From JAGVSR01 sp033765145 (GTDB lineage Bacteria; Pseudomonadota; Alphaproteobacteria; Rhizobiales; Hyphomicrobiaceae), in assembly GCA_033765145.1 (NCBI GenBank), contig JANRIH010000028.1:1-64000 (forward strand): a stretch of 64,000 nucleotides of DNA. The letters run 5' to 3'. The notes below the pieces were generated by a model. That model made no database searches. It had not been told where the DNA came from and was given only the letters and a program-made list of their open reading frames with translations. Below, one piece after another: positions 49,616 through 57,880 of the stretch. The translations under genes were made by a program, and so were the position numbers. Every line of letters begins with the position of its first letter. Within the stretch, counting starts at the first letter, position 1.

Positions 49616-50155
49616 TCAGCGCCGCATGGGTGGCGTGCTCGGGTCCTGCTGTGGGGCGGTACCCGCGCCACTGTCTTTCGGTTTATCACGCTGGATAAAA
49701 GTGACCGTCTCGTTGCGGTCGATCTGACAGTCGGCGTTCTTGTCGAGCAGCTTGAAGGCGTGGTTCTGCTTGCCGGTCAGTTCCTCGGGCGTCACTTTGC
49801 CGTCGCCGTTGGCGTCGAAATACGCAACGTCCGCGACCTCGAACAGGCGATCCGTGCGCGCCATCGTGGCGAATTCCGAGCCGTCGAGCATGCCGTCGCC
49901 GTTGCCGTCGGATTCGCGCATGAGACCCGCAGCATAGGTCTTCCACTCGTCGCAGGTCACCGATCCGCTCTTGTCGATGTCCCAGGTCTGGGCTGCGCCC
50001 ATGAATGTGCGGTCGAGAACGGATGACGACGGGGAGAATGATGGGATGGCGCCGGTCAGCGAGGACAGAGACGGCGCGGAGCTGCAGCCCCCGAGAGCCA
50101 TTGCGAGGGCAGCCGCAGCGCCTGCGGTCCTGCCGATCAACGGGCGCACTGCCAT
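49616..50155 (-). CDS. EF-hand calcium-binding lipoprotein
   Basis: This 179-residue protein has a lipoprotein signal (lipobox ALGGC, Cys about residue 24) and four EF-hand loops: DIDKSGSVTCDEW, DGNGDGMLDGSEF, DANGDGKVTPEEL and DKNADCQIDRNE. The first three keep the calcium ligands. The fourth has a Cys and looks weaker. It is probably a periplasmic, membrane-anchored calcium binder. It converges with the paralogous membrane protein genes. Confidence 0.88.
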   Translation of the reverse strand: MAVRPLIGRTAGAAAALAMALGGCSSAPSLSSLTGAIPSFSPSSSVLDRTFMGAAQTWDIDKSGSVTCDEWKTYAAGLMRESDGNGDGMLDGSEFATMARTDRLFEVADVAYFDANGDGKVTPEELTGKQNHAFKLLDKNADCQIDRNETVTFIQRDKPKDSGAGTAPQQDPSTPPMRR

Positions 50156-50560
50156 GAACCTTCTCTCGCTCCCTCTGGCCGCTCATAACCCCGATCGGGG
50201 CCCCGATGCGGTTGCAGCGGCTTCTTGTTCTCGTCGAGAACTAAAACTCGTGGCCGGCGACCGCAATAGGGCCTTCGGTCTCTCCAGGAGGCCACCTGTG
50301 GACTTTCCCCAATCGCGGACCCCCAAAAGGAAAATACTGGTGAATTGAGGCGATGGCCGGTCGCTGACGCGGGCCAAAAGCCCGCAAACGCGGGGTCAAG
50401 TTGACTTTCTCGGTCCGTTCCGTCACAAACCGCTCCTGATCATTGGCTTCGTTCTGCGAGCCGCCGGCCGATCCATGGGCAACCGCCCGGGAGATCGGGG
50501 GTCAACATCCGACGGCGCGATGCGCTCTCGGATGCCGTTGTCGTTTCTGTGGATGGATCG
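50156..50560. other. 405-base gap with hairpins upstream of ffh
   Basis: No gene is supported. On the ffh side there is a TTGACT (50401-50406) that could be a -35 box, with no clear -10 partner. A stem GCGGGC/GCCCGC with loop CAAAA lies at 50369-50385. A 7-bp stem CATCCGA/TCGGATG lies at 50506-50534, ending 27 bases before the ffh start, which may structure the leader. Confidence 0.4.
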
Positions 50561-52168
50561 ATGTTCCAGAGCCTGTCGGATCGGCTGTCGAGTGTACTCG
50601 ACAAGTTGCGCGGCCGCGGCGCCTTGTCAGAGGCGGACGTCGGCGAAGCCATGCGCGAAGTCCGCCGGGCTCTGCTCGAGGCCGACGTCGCGCTCGAGGT
50701 CGTGAAGGACTTCGTCGATGCGGTGAAGGCGAAAGCCATCGGCCAGGAGGTGATCAAATCGGTCACGCCCGGCCAGATGGTCGTGAAGATCGTTCACGAC
50801 GAATTGGTCCGCATGCTCGGCTCCGATGCCGACCCCATCGACCTTCGCGCGGCGCCACCTGTCGCGATCCTGATGGTCGGCCTGCAGGGCTCGGGCAAGA
50901 CGACGACCACGGCAAAGATCGGCCATCGGCTCACGAACCGGGACCGCAAGAAAGTCCTGCTGGCGTCGCTCGACACGCGCCGTCCGGCTGCGCAGGAGCA
51001 GCTTCGCGTCCTCGGCGAGCAGACGGGTGTTGCAACGTTACCAATCGTTGCCGGTCAGACGCCGGTCCAGATTGCACGCCGGGCGGTCGAAGCCGCGAAA
51101 CTCGGTGGCTACGACGTCGTGCTGCTCGATACCGCCGGTCGCATCACCCTCGACGAAGAGTTGATGGCGGAAGCCGCGGACGTGAAGTCGGCGACGTCGC
51201 CGCACGAGATCCTTCTCGTCGTCGACAGCCTGACCGGTCAGGACGCCGTCAATACCGCGAAAGCCTTCGACCAGCGCCTCGGCATCACCGGCACCGTTCT
51301 CACGCGCGCAGACGGCGACGGGCGCGGCGGTGCGGCGCTGTCCATGCGCGCCGTCACTGGCAAGCCGATCAAGCTTCTGGGCGTCGGCGAGAAATGGGAC
51401 GCGCTCGAGGAATTCGATCCCAAGCGCGTCGCCGGCCGCATCCTCGGCATGGGCGACATCGTCGGCCTCGTCGAGAAGGCGGCCGAGAACCTCGACGTCG
51501 AGAAGGCGAAGGCGATCGCCCTCAAGATGAAGAAGGGCGAGTTCGATCTCGACGACCTCGCCTCCCAACTCGACCAGATGGACAAGATCGGCGGCGCGAC
51601 CGGCATCATGGGTATGCTGCCCGGCATCGGGAAACTTAAGAACCAGATCAACGAGAGCGGGTTCAACAAGGATCTCAAGCGCCAGCGCGCCATCATTTCC
51701 TCGATGACGCCGAAGGAGCGCCGCGTTCCCAAGATTCTCGACGCCAAACGCAAGCGCCGCATCGCGTCGGGCTCTGGCACCAGAGTCGAGGACATCAACA
51801 AGCTTCTGAAGATGCATCGCCAGATGGCGGACATGATGAAAACCATGGGCCGCAATCCGGGCATGATGGCAAAGATGGCCGGCGCTTTCGGTCTCAATCC
51901 CATGGGCGGAATGGGCAAAGCGCCGAGCGAAGCCGAGCTGGCGAAGATGCAGGCCGAACTCGCGTCGCTCGATCCCAAGGCACTCGATAAACTGCCCGAG
52001 GACCTCAAGGCCGCGCTGCCCGGCAAGCTCGCGGGCAAATTGCCGGGTCTTGGAGGACCCACACTCCCGCAAGGTCTCGCGAAGGGTGGCCTGCCGGGTC
52101 TCGGCGGAGGCCCCCTCCCCGGGTTAGGCGGTCCACGGTTCCCCGGCGTTCCTGGCAAGAAGAAGTAG
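50561..52168 (+). CDS. ffh: Signal recognition particle protein Ffh (SRP54)
   Basis: This 535-residue SRP GTPase has the N domain (MFQSLSDRLSSVLDKLRGRGALSEADV, in parts), a G domain with GLQGSGKTTTTAKIG, DTRRPAAQEQL, DTAGR and TRADGDGRGGAAL, and a Met-rich M domain with the RNA-binding SGSGTRVEDINKLLK motif. The tail is longer than usual and made of Gly/Pro/Leu repeats (PGLGG units) ending in KKK. The start MFQSL is chosen over a GTG four codons upstream. Confidence 0.97.
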   Translation: MFQSLSDRLSSVLDKLRGRGALSEADVGEAMREVRRALLEADVALEVVKDFVDAVKAKAIGQEVIKSVTPGQMVVKIVHDELVRMLGSDADPIDLRAAPPVAILMVGLQGSGKTTTTAKIGHRLTNRDRKKVLLASLDTRRPAAQEQLRVLGEQTGVATLPIVAGQTPVQIARRAVEAAKLGGYDVVLLDTAGRITLDEELMAEAADVKSATSPHEILLVVDSLTGQDAVNTAKAFDQRLGITGTVLTRADGDGRGGAALSMRAVTGKPIKLLGVGEKWDALEEFDPKRVAGRILGMGDIVGLVEKAAENLDVEKAKAIALKMKKGEFDLDDLASQLDQMDKIGGATGIMGMLPGIGKLKNQINESGFNKDLKRQRAIISSMTPKERRVPKILDAKRKRRIASGSGTRVEDINKLLKMHRQMADMMKTMGRNPGMMAKMAGAFGLNPMGGMGKAPSEAELAKMQAELASLDPKALDKLPEDLKAALPGKLAGKLPGLGGPTLPQGLAKGGLPGLGGGPLPGLGGPRFPGVPGKKK

Positions 52169-52177
52169 CGGCGAGCG

Positions 52178-52630
52178 ATGGCCATGCCCCCCGATTTAAC
52201 GACCGAGCTTTGGAAGATCGCAATCCCGCTCTCAACGCTGATGATGGCGTTCGCGTCGGCTGTGTTCGGATTCCTCGCCTGGCGCTCCGAAGGGCCGCGC
52301 CGCCGCGCCGAAGCACGCCGGGCGCGCCTCGAAGCGACGATCGACGATCTGGCCGAACTCTTCGCCGCCATCCCGCACAGCTCGGACCGCTGGAACGAAG
52401 CCTTCACGCAGACCTTCGTCGAAAAGGTCTGCAAGGTCGATTTCAAGATCGACAGCGACAACCCCCACGCCGACGAACTCGTGCGTGCGATCCAGGACAT
52501 CCTCCCGCGCAACAGCGGGACCAGGGATGAAGCTCACATGGCGCGGTACAACGCGGCGCGCATCGTCGCCAAGAAGTACCTCGACCTGGAGTGGGCGAAC
52601 TTCAAGAGCGAAACCAGCAACAAAAAGTGA
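52178..52630 (+). CDS. Hypothetical single-helix membrane protein between ffh and rpsP
   Basis: This 150-residue protein has one N-terminal membrane helix (about 10-34), a basic coiled-coil segment (RRRAEARRARLEATIDDLAELF, in parts) and a soluble acidic C-terminal region. No family is recognised. It lies 9 bases after ffh and 21 bases before rpsP, interrupting the usual ffh-rpsP pair, and is likely co-transcribed with them. Confidence 0.72.
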   Translation: MAMPPDLTTELWKIAIPLSTLMMAFASAVFGFLAWRSEGPRRRAEARRARLEATIDDLAELFAAIPHSSDRWNEAFTQTFVEKVCKVDFKIDSDNPHADELVRAIQDILPRNSGTRDEAHMARYNAARIVAKKYLDLEWANFKSETSNKK

Positions 52631-52651
52631 CGTGAAAGGAAAAGGTGACCT

Positions 52652-53014
52652 ATGGGTGTGAAGATCAGACTATCGCGCGGCGGCGCGAAGAAGCGTCCCT
52701 ACTATTACATCGTAGTCGCGCAGACGACGTCGCCGCGTGACGGCCGCTACATCGAGCAGATCGGCGTCTACGATCCGATGCTCGGCCGCGACAACGCGGA
52801 TCGCGTGAAGCTCGATGTCGAGCGCGCCAAGCACTGGTTGAAGTCCGGCGCCCAGCCGACCGACCGTGTCGCGCGCTTCCTCGATGCCGCCGGCCTCCTG
52901 AAGCGCGAGGCGCAGAACAATCCCGACAAGTCTAAGCCAAAGAAGAAGGCGCAGGAACGCGCCGCTGCCGCGGCCGAGAAAGCCGCCAAGGCCGCCGAAG
53001 CGGCGACCGGCTGA
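52652..53014 (+). CDS. rpsP: 30S ribosomal protein S16
   Basis: This 120-residue protein starts with the S16 core (VKIRLSRGGAKKRPYYYIVVA, in parts; GRYIEQIGVYDPM; VERAKHWLKSGAQPTDRVARFL). It ends in a Lys/Ala-rich tail of about 35 residues, common in alphaproteobacteria. GAAAGGAAAAGG precedes the ATG. A hairpin terminator follows the stop codon. Confidence 0.98.
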   Translation: MGVKIRLSRGGAKKRPYYYIVVAQTTSPRDGRYIEQIGVYDPMLGRDNADRVKLDVERAKHWLKSGAQPTDRVARFLDAAGLLKREAQNNPDKSKPKKKAQERAAAAAEKAAKAAEAATG

Positions 53015-53042
53015 TCGCGAAGGGTTGATTACCGACGTTGAT

Positions 53043-53067
53043 CAAGGGAGTCCGGCGGGCTCCCTTG
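53043..53067 (+). terminator. Hairpin terminator after rpsP
   Basis: An 8-bp perfect stem CAAGGGAG/CTCCCTTG with a 9-base loop lies 28 bases after the rpsP stop. The following tail (TTCTATTTG) is only moderately U-rich, so termination may be partial. Confidence 0.6.
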
Positions 53068-53138
53068 TTCTATTTGCGGGCTCGCGTTCCGGTTGGGTAA
53101 ACTGGCTTGATGGCCGATCGAGTCGGGAGGACGCATCG

Positions 53139-53393
53139 ATGATTGCCAGTATTCAAATGGCGCTGGACTTGATTGCGATCATTTCGGCGTTCGTCGCCGC
53201 CATGCTGTGGTTTTATGCGAGCGGACGGCAATTGCGGCGCATCACCAAGAACGAGGCCGTCGACGAACACGATCTCAACCGGCTGGTGGTCGCATTCAAC
53301 AGAACTCAAATCCTCAACGGCCGCGCGGCGCTCGTCACGGGAATCTCGGCCGTGGCCATTTCGCTCCGCACACTGTTACAGTTTGGCGCCTAG
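53139..53393 (+). CDS. Small hypothetical membrane protein
   Basis: This 84-residue protein has two hydrophobic segments (IQMALDLIAIISAFVAAMLWFYA, in parts, and a weaker one near the C terminus, ALVTGISAVAISLRTLL) around a polar loop. A GGGAGG ribosome-binding site sits about 9 bases before the ATG. No family is recognised. Confidence 0.65.
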   Translation: MIASIQMALDLIAIISAFVAAMLWFYASGRQLRRITKNEAVDEHDLNRLVVAFNRTQILNGRAALVTGISAVAISLRTLLQFGA

Positions 53394-53476
53394 ACAGATT
53401 GCACTTCCAGTTTGGCAACAAATCACGATAGAACTGAACGTCGTTCTATACGCGCCTCCCTCATGGATATCTCGAC

Positions 53477-54046
53477 ATGAGCCAACTCAAGAACACGCTG
53501 GATCGCATCGGTCTGAAGCAAGTCGAGTTGGCCCGGCTGTTAGATGTAAGTCCACGGACGGTCAGCATGTGGGCCACGGGCGACGCTCCGGTCCCCGGAC
53601 CCGTCGACGCCTATCTGCGCGTGCTCGAAAATTCCGGACCTGACACCGTTGCGTCCGAGCTTGGCCGGCTGAAAGGACGCCACAAGGCCTTCGATGAAGG
53701 CATCTACATGCTGAGCTACGCCGATCCGAACGCGAAAGGCCACGCCGGCGGCGATGCGCTGGCTGTTCTGCGCGCCGGCCGCATCATCGGGTCCGACCGC
53801 TGGGGCGGGTTGTTCGAAGGAAGCTACCGGTTCGATTCGGTCCACGAAGCGAACCACTTCCATGTGCGCATCAAGGTTCCGCCGGAGGGCGAACTGGTCA
53901 ACGGCATCGTCGCGGGCCGCGACGGCGCACTGCTCGATGTCGTCGCGGTGCTCGATCGCGCGACACCCGAGGCGGTCGCCACGGTCGACATCGGGGGGCG
54001 TCCCGTTGCCTTGAGACTTGCCTATCTCGGCCCGATCCCCAATTGA
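53477..54046 (+). CDS. XRE-type HTH protein with GrlR-like C-terminal domain
   Basis: This 189-residue protein begins with a small HTH domain (LKQVELARLLDVSPRTVSMWATGDAPVPGPVDAYLRVL, in parts). Its second half (GIYMLSYADPN, GGDALAVLRAGRIIGSDRWGGLFEGSYRFD, HFHVRIKVPP, in parts) resembles the calycin-like GrlR/negative-regulator fold, in which a gene product with a G-G-D loop measures or binds a partner. The second assignment rests on pattern alone. It lies 6 bases before rimM, inside the normally conserved rpsP-rimM-trmD block. Confidence 0.6.
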   Translation: MSQLKNTLDRIGLKQVELARLLDVSPRTVSMWATGDAPVPGPVDAYLRVLENSGPDTVASELGRLKGRHKAFDEGIYMLSYADPNAKGHAGGDALAVLRAGRIIGSDRWGGLFEGSYRFDSVHEANHFHVRIKVPPEGELVNGIVAGRDGALLDVVAVLDRATPEAVATVDIGGRPVALRLAYLGPIPN

Positions 54047-54052
54047 TGGGTC

Positions 54053-54634
54053 GTGACGAACACGCGAAACATGCCGTCCCCATCGCTCAAACAAGCGGAT
54101 CCCGCCGGACGCCTCGTGCTCCTGGGCGAGATCGGGCCGGCCCATGGCGTGCGCGGCGAGGTGATCGTTCGAAGCTACACGGCCGATCCCGCGGACATCA
54201 CCGCCTACGGCATTCTGACTGACGAGACGCGTCGAAATACATTTCAAGTGTCTCTCGTGCGCGTCACGCCAAAGGGCGTCGTCGTTCGCATTGCGGGCCA
54301 TGACGACCGGACCGCCGTCGAAAAACTTCGCGGGGTCCGCCTTTATGTGCCGCGTGATCGCTTGCCGCCTCCTGCGGACGGGGAATTCTACCATGAGGAC
54401 CTGATCGGTCTTGAGGCCACAACGCCCGCGGGCGAGGTTATCGGCAGGGTCGTCGCGATCCAGAATTTCGGTGCGGGAGATCTTGTTGAAATCGAGAGAG
54501 CCGGAGCCCACGAGACCGAACTCATCCCCTTCACCGAAGCCTCGGTGCCGGAGATCGATTTCGCGGCCGGCCGGATGAAGGTCATCCCGCCGGACTACGT
54601 CGAGGGAGGGGTCGACGTGGACGACGAACCATAG
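54053..54634 (+). CDS. rimM: 16S rRNA processing protein RimM
   Basis: This 193-residue ribosome maturation factor binds S19 and helps assemble the 30S head. The N-terminal RimM domain reads VLLGEIGPAHGVRGEVIVRSYT and LRGVRLYVPRDRLPP. The C-terminal PRC-barrel has FYHEDLIGLEATTPAGEVIGRV, in parts, and LIPFTEASVPEIDFAAGRM. The GTG at 54053 is used, with an ATG at 54071 as the alternative. trmD and rplS, which normally follow, are absent here. Confidence 0.95.
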   Translation: MTNTRNMPSPSLKQADPAGRLVLLGEIGPAHGVRGEVIVRSYTADPADITAYGILTDETRRNTFQVSLVRVTPKGVVVRIAGHDDRTAVEKLRGVRLYVPRDRLPPPADGEFYHEDLIGLEATTPAGEVIGRVVAIQNFGAGDLVEIERAGAHETELIPFTEASVPEIDFAAGRMKVIPPDYVEGGVDVDDEP

Positions 54635-54697
54635 TGGTCAACTCATGAGTGGCTATTAGCCAACAGAGAATTTGCAACGCCATGAGGAGCGTCAGAG

Positions 54698-55306
54698 ATG
54701 CGTTTTCATCCGTTCGTGAAGTGTTTCCTCATGGCGGGCCTCCTGCTCGCGATGCCGATCGCTCGGCCCGCGCACGCCGATGCTGGCGTGTCTTCTGGCG
54801 CGACCGCTCCCCATCCGCTCGTCGCCGTGATGGAGGCGATCCGCAAAGACCATCCGAAAGTTGCCAGGATCACACCTGAAGCGTTCGCCGCCCTCCCGGC
54901 CGAGGCGCGTGCCGACATCGTGATCCTCGATGTTCGAGAGGACGAAGAATTCCGTGTGAGCCACATCGACGGCGCGCGCCGCGCGGCTCCCGGCATGAAC
55001 AATGAGGAGTTCTCGCGTTCGATCGGTCTCGATGTGCGCGGAAAGCCGATCTACGTCTATTGCTCGGTGGGGCGCCGCTCGGCCCGCTTCGCAGAACGCA
55101 TGGCCAAAGCCGCAAGCGCGGCTGGCGCGACCGGCATCACCAGCATCGAGGGCGGCATTTTTCGATGGCACAACGAAGGGCGCCCGCTCGTCAACGCCAG
55201 CGGTCCGACGACCGAAGTCCACGGCTACGACCGGACGTGGGGCCGGCTCGTCGACGACGGGAGCAAGGCGGTGCTAACACCGGGCGGCCCGCCGATCGGA
55301 AACTAA
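54698..55306 (+). CDS. Periplasmic rhodanese-domain protein
   Basis: This 202-residue protein has a signal peptide (to AHA-DAG, about residue 28) and one rhodanese domain: ADIVILDVREDEEFRVSHIDGARRA, in parts, with the active-site loop YCSVGRRSARFAE containing the sulfur-accepting Cys. Family members transfer sulfane sulfur or act as sulfide/thiol sensors. The export signal places it in the periplasm. GAGGAG precedes the ATG. Confidence 0.88.
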   Translation: MRFHPFVKCFLMAGLLLAMPIARPAHADAGVSSGATAPHPLVAVMEAIRKDHPKVARITPEAFAALPAEARADIVILDVREDEEFRVSHIDGARRAAPGMNNEEFSRSIGLDVRGKPIYVYCSVGRRSARFAERMAKAASAAGATGITSIEGGIFRWHNEGRPLVNASGPTTEVHGYDRTWGRLVDDGSKAVLTPGGPPIGN

Positions 55307-55461
55307 TGCCGCTCGATCATGCCGAGGCTCCTTCCCAGCCATAGCGCCGGCCGCAATTCAAACGTGTTGTCCAACAAAACGCTGGGCCTATAGCCGTCGT
55401 ACATCAATTCGACCGCCGATCCACAACGGTCCGGTGCCGAGAGGCAGAGGAGAGGTAATCG

Positions 55462-56349
55462 ATGCGCCGGCGTTCGGGCTCTGTCGCGCAATTTCGCGGG
55501 AGTGCACTCCTCCTAGCTCTCGCGGGGATGTTTGCGCTGGCACTCGTCTCGGCTGGAAGTTTGCCGCACGCCGAGGTCAGCGCCGCCTCTTGCGGGGGCA
55601 TCGACCGGCCCTGCAGCTTCGGGCGCGATAATCGAGATCGTTATTATCTGTCGCCGCCACCAACGTGGGACGGGCGCCGCGCCATCGGGATTCTCCTGTT
55701 CTTCCACGGTTATCGATCCTCGGGCCGCGCGACGGTCGAAAATGCGCTCATTCGTGAAGCCGCTCATCGCGGCGGATACATGCTCGTTGCGGCGGACGGC
55801 TTGCATGGAACGTGGTCTTTCCGCGGTTCGCCCGGTCAATTTCGCGACGAGATCGATTATGTTGAGCGACTCATGGTCGACCTCGCTCGCCGCGTGCATC
55901 TGAACGAAGACGACATGTGGGTCTCGGGCTTCTCGCAGGGCGGATCGATGGCATGGGAGGTGACCTGCCTCATCGGAGCCCGGTTCAAGGCTTACGTCCC
56001 GATCTCCGGCGCTTTTTGGCAGCCCCTCCCTGATCACTGTCCCGGTGGTGCCGTCAATCTGCTCCACATCCATGGAACAGCCGACCGGACCGTGCCAATG
56101 GCGGGACGGGCCATCGGTCCGTTCCACCAGGGAGACGTCAAGCGGTCTTTGGAAATCATGCGATCGTCGGCCCGATGCGGATCGAAACCCGCGTCCCGAG
56201 ACACAATCGGCAACTATTCATGCGAGACTTGGCGCAATTGCAACGCGGAGGCTGCCTTCTCGCTATGCCTGCACCCGCGCGGGCACGAGATCCCCACCGA
56301 TTGGGCCGACCTCGCCTATGACTTTCTTTCGTCGATCGCAGCTCAATGA
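55462..56349 (+). CDS. Secreted PHB-depolymerase/esterase-like protein (LpqC type)
   Basis: This 295-residue protein has a signal peptide (hydrophobic segment about 14-32) and an alpha/beta-hydrolase domain of the poly(3-hydroxybutyrate) depolymerase/esterase family. The HGYRSS oxyanion loop and GFSQGGSMAWE nucleophile elbow are present. The acid residue is probably in HGTADRTVPM and the His in LHPRGHEIP. Several Cys pairs fit a secreted protein. It may attack polyesters or feruloyl-type esters, and no lipase-substrate domain is seen. PHA synthase is encoded at 16 kb. Confidence 0.8.
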   Translation: MRRRSGSVAQFRGSALLLALAGMFALALVSAGSLPHAEVSAASCGGIDRPCSFGRDNRDRYYLSPPPTWDGRRAIGILLFFHGYRSSGRATVENALIREAAHRGGYMLVAADGLHGTWSFRGSPGQFRDEIDYVERLMVDLARRVHLNEDDMWVSGFSQGGSMAWEVTCLIGARFKAYVPISGAFWQPLPDHCPGGAVNLLHIHGTADRTVPMAGRAIGPFHQGDVKRSLEIMRSSARCGSKPASRDTIGNYSCETWRNCNAEAAFSLCLHPRGHEIPTDWADLAYDFLSSIAAQ

Positions 56350-56352
56350 CCC

Positions 56353-57684
56353 TCAAATCCGCTCGCCGCGCATGATACGCGGCAGCTCACCGGACAAACC
56401 CGCGGCCTCTGTGACGAGCATCGATTTCAGCTCCGGCATCCGGTCGACGATCCCGAGACCCACATCCCGCACAGCACGCACGATCGTGCCGTCGTTCGAA
56501 AACAGCCGGTTGAGCCCGTCGAACGCTGCAGCGGACAACGCGCTGTCGAACCGGCGCCATCGTTCGTAGCGTTCCAGCACCGTGGCCGAGCCGATGTCGA
56601 GCCCGAGGCGCGACGCATCGATGACGACCTCGGCCAGTGCCGCAGCATCGCGGAATCCGAGATTGAGCCCCTGCCCGGCGATCGGATGCACGCCATGCGC
56701 GGTGTCTCCGATGAGCGCCAGCCGGTCTGCCACATAGGCGCGCGCGAGATGAAATCCGAGCGGCCAGGACTGGCGGCCCTGCGGACCTGGGGCGGCGAGC
56801 GATACTCGACCGAGGCGTCCGCCGAAGCGCTTATCGACTTCTGCGAGAAATTCGGCGTCATCGAGAGCCAGGATGCGCCGCGCTTCGGTCTCGTCTTCGC
56901 TCCACGTGATACAGGATCGCTGACCCGTCATCGGCAGGATTGCAAAGGGACCGCCGGGAAGAAAGTGCTGCACGGCTTTCCCCTCATGCGGGCGTTCGTG
57001 GGCAACGATCGTCACGATCCCGATCTGGGGATAGCGCCACGAGATGAGTTTGATGCCGGCCCCATCCCGAAGGCGCGACGCGCGGCCTTCGGCGGCGACG
57101 AAGAGGCCCGCGCGGTAGCGCCGGCCGGAGGACGTCAAGAGTTGCGCTCCGCCATCTGCCCTGTCGATCTCGGTTGCTTCCGTGCCGGGGAGGAGGGTCA
57201 CGCCCTGAGCAGCGAGTGCCTGCCAACGTAGCGACGACAAGAGCGAAGAGCTCGGCACGATCGTGCTCGCCGCGCGCCCGTCGCTGGTCACGTTCTCATA
57301 GGTGAGAACGACCGGGCGGATACCGGCGTCGAGGGATGAATCCGTGATCTCGATGGTGCCGACCGGCTGTGCCTCCGCTGCGACGCTCGTCCAGACACCC
57401 AATTCAGCCAGCATGCGTTCGGACGCTGCCGACAGCGCATAGGCACGAAGATCGACGGATGGGCCGGTTCCCGTCGATTTGTCGAGCACGGCGATCCGAA
57501 GTTCTCCGCCCCCGCCGCGCGAAAGCGCGAGAGCAAGTGCCAGACCCGAGCCGCTGGCACCTGAAATCACGACATCGAAGGTCTCGACGCCCTCGTCCCG
57601 CGCGGAAGGCCTCGCCGATAAATTCGCGTTCCCCGCGTCGATCGCTTCGCTTGACACGCCCAAGGCTCCCGAACCCAATACCAT
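56353..57684 (-). CDS. FAD-dependent UbiH/UbiF/Coq6-family monooxygenase
   Basis: This 443-residue flavoprotein has the dinucleotide-binding motif DVVISGASGSGLALALAL, the second FAD motif RAYALSAASERMLAELGVW, in parts, and the characteristic GDTAHGVHPIAGQGLNLGFRDAAALAEVV stretch, in parts. Its relatives hydroxylate the ubiquinone ring. Which position it serves cannot be read from sequence. The last base of the depolymerase-like gene is 4 bases from its stop. Its start lies next to two long palindromes. Confidence 0.9.
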   Translation of the reverse strand: MVLGSGALGVSSEAIDAGNANLSARPSARDEGVETFDVVISGASGSGLALALALSRGGGGELRIAVLDKSTGTGPSVDLRAYALSAASERMLAELGVWTSVAAEAQPVGTIEITDSSLDAGIRPVVLTYENVTSDGRAASTIVPSSSLLSSLRWQALAAQGVTLLPGTEATEIDRADGGAQLLTSSGRRYRAGLFVAAEGRASRLRDGAGIKLISWRYPQIGIVTIVAHERPHEGKAVQHFLPGGPFAILPMTGQRSCITWSEDETEARRILALDDAEFLAEVDKRFGGRLGRVSLAAPGPQGRQSWPLGFHLARAYVADRLALIGDTAHGVHPIAGQGLNLGFRDAAALAEVVIDASRLGLDIGSATVLERYERWRRFDSALSAAAFDGLNRLFSNDGTIVRAVRDVGLGIVDRMPELKSMLVTEAAGLSGELPRIMRGERI

Positions 57685-57706
57685 GATCTTTCGATAGCAT
57701 CCCCAC

Positions 57707-57783
57707 TCTAGTGCCCCGGCCGCGAAGTTCGCCTCGGTCTTCGGCGGGCACTTTGCGAACTTCGCGGCCGAAAGGACACTAGA
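57707..57783. repeat. Long palindromic element, unit 1
   Basis: A 77-base dyad with outer arms TCTAGTG/CACTAGA (57707-57713, 57777-57783) and inner arms of 15 bases, GGCCGCGAAGTTCGC and its complement (57718-57732, 57755-57769), around a 22-base loop. It would form a very stable hairpin. It shares its ends and the core GCGAAGTYCGC with unit 2. Confidence 0.9.
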
Positions 57784-57796
57784 AAAAGTTATGTTT

Positions 57797-57873
57797 CTAG
57801 TGTGATTCAGATTGCGAAGTCCGCTCCGGTGCGTGCTGTCAGAATGAAGCGGACTTCGCAATCATCACACTAG
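57797..57873. repeat. Long palindromic element, unit 2
   Basis: A 77-base dyad with 10-base outer arms CTAGTGTGAT/ATCACACTAG (57797-57806, 57864-57873) and 16-base inner arms GATTGCGAAGTCCGCT and its complement (57810-57825, 57848-57863), with a 22-base loop and one 3-base bulge. It ends 7 bases before the tesB start codon and would lie in the tesB leader. Confidence 0.9.
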
Positions 57874-57880
57874 GCCATCC

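Noticed and set aside
57707..57873. Ordinary bidirectional terminators between the UbiH-like gene and tesB
   Set aside because: The genes are divergent, so terminators are not expected, and no U runs follow the stems.
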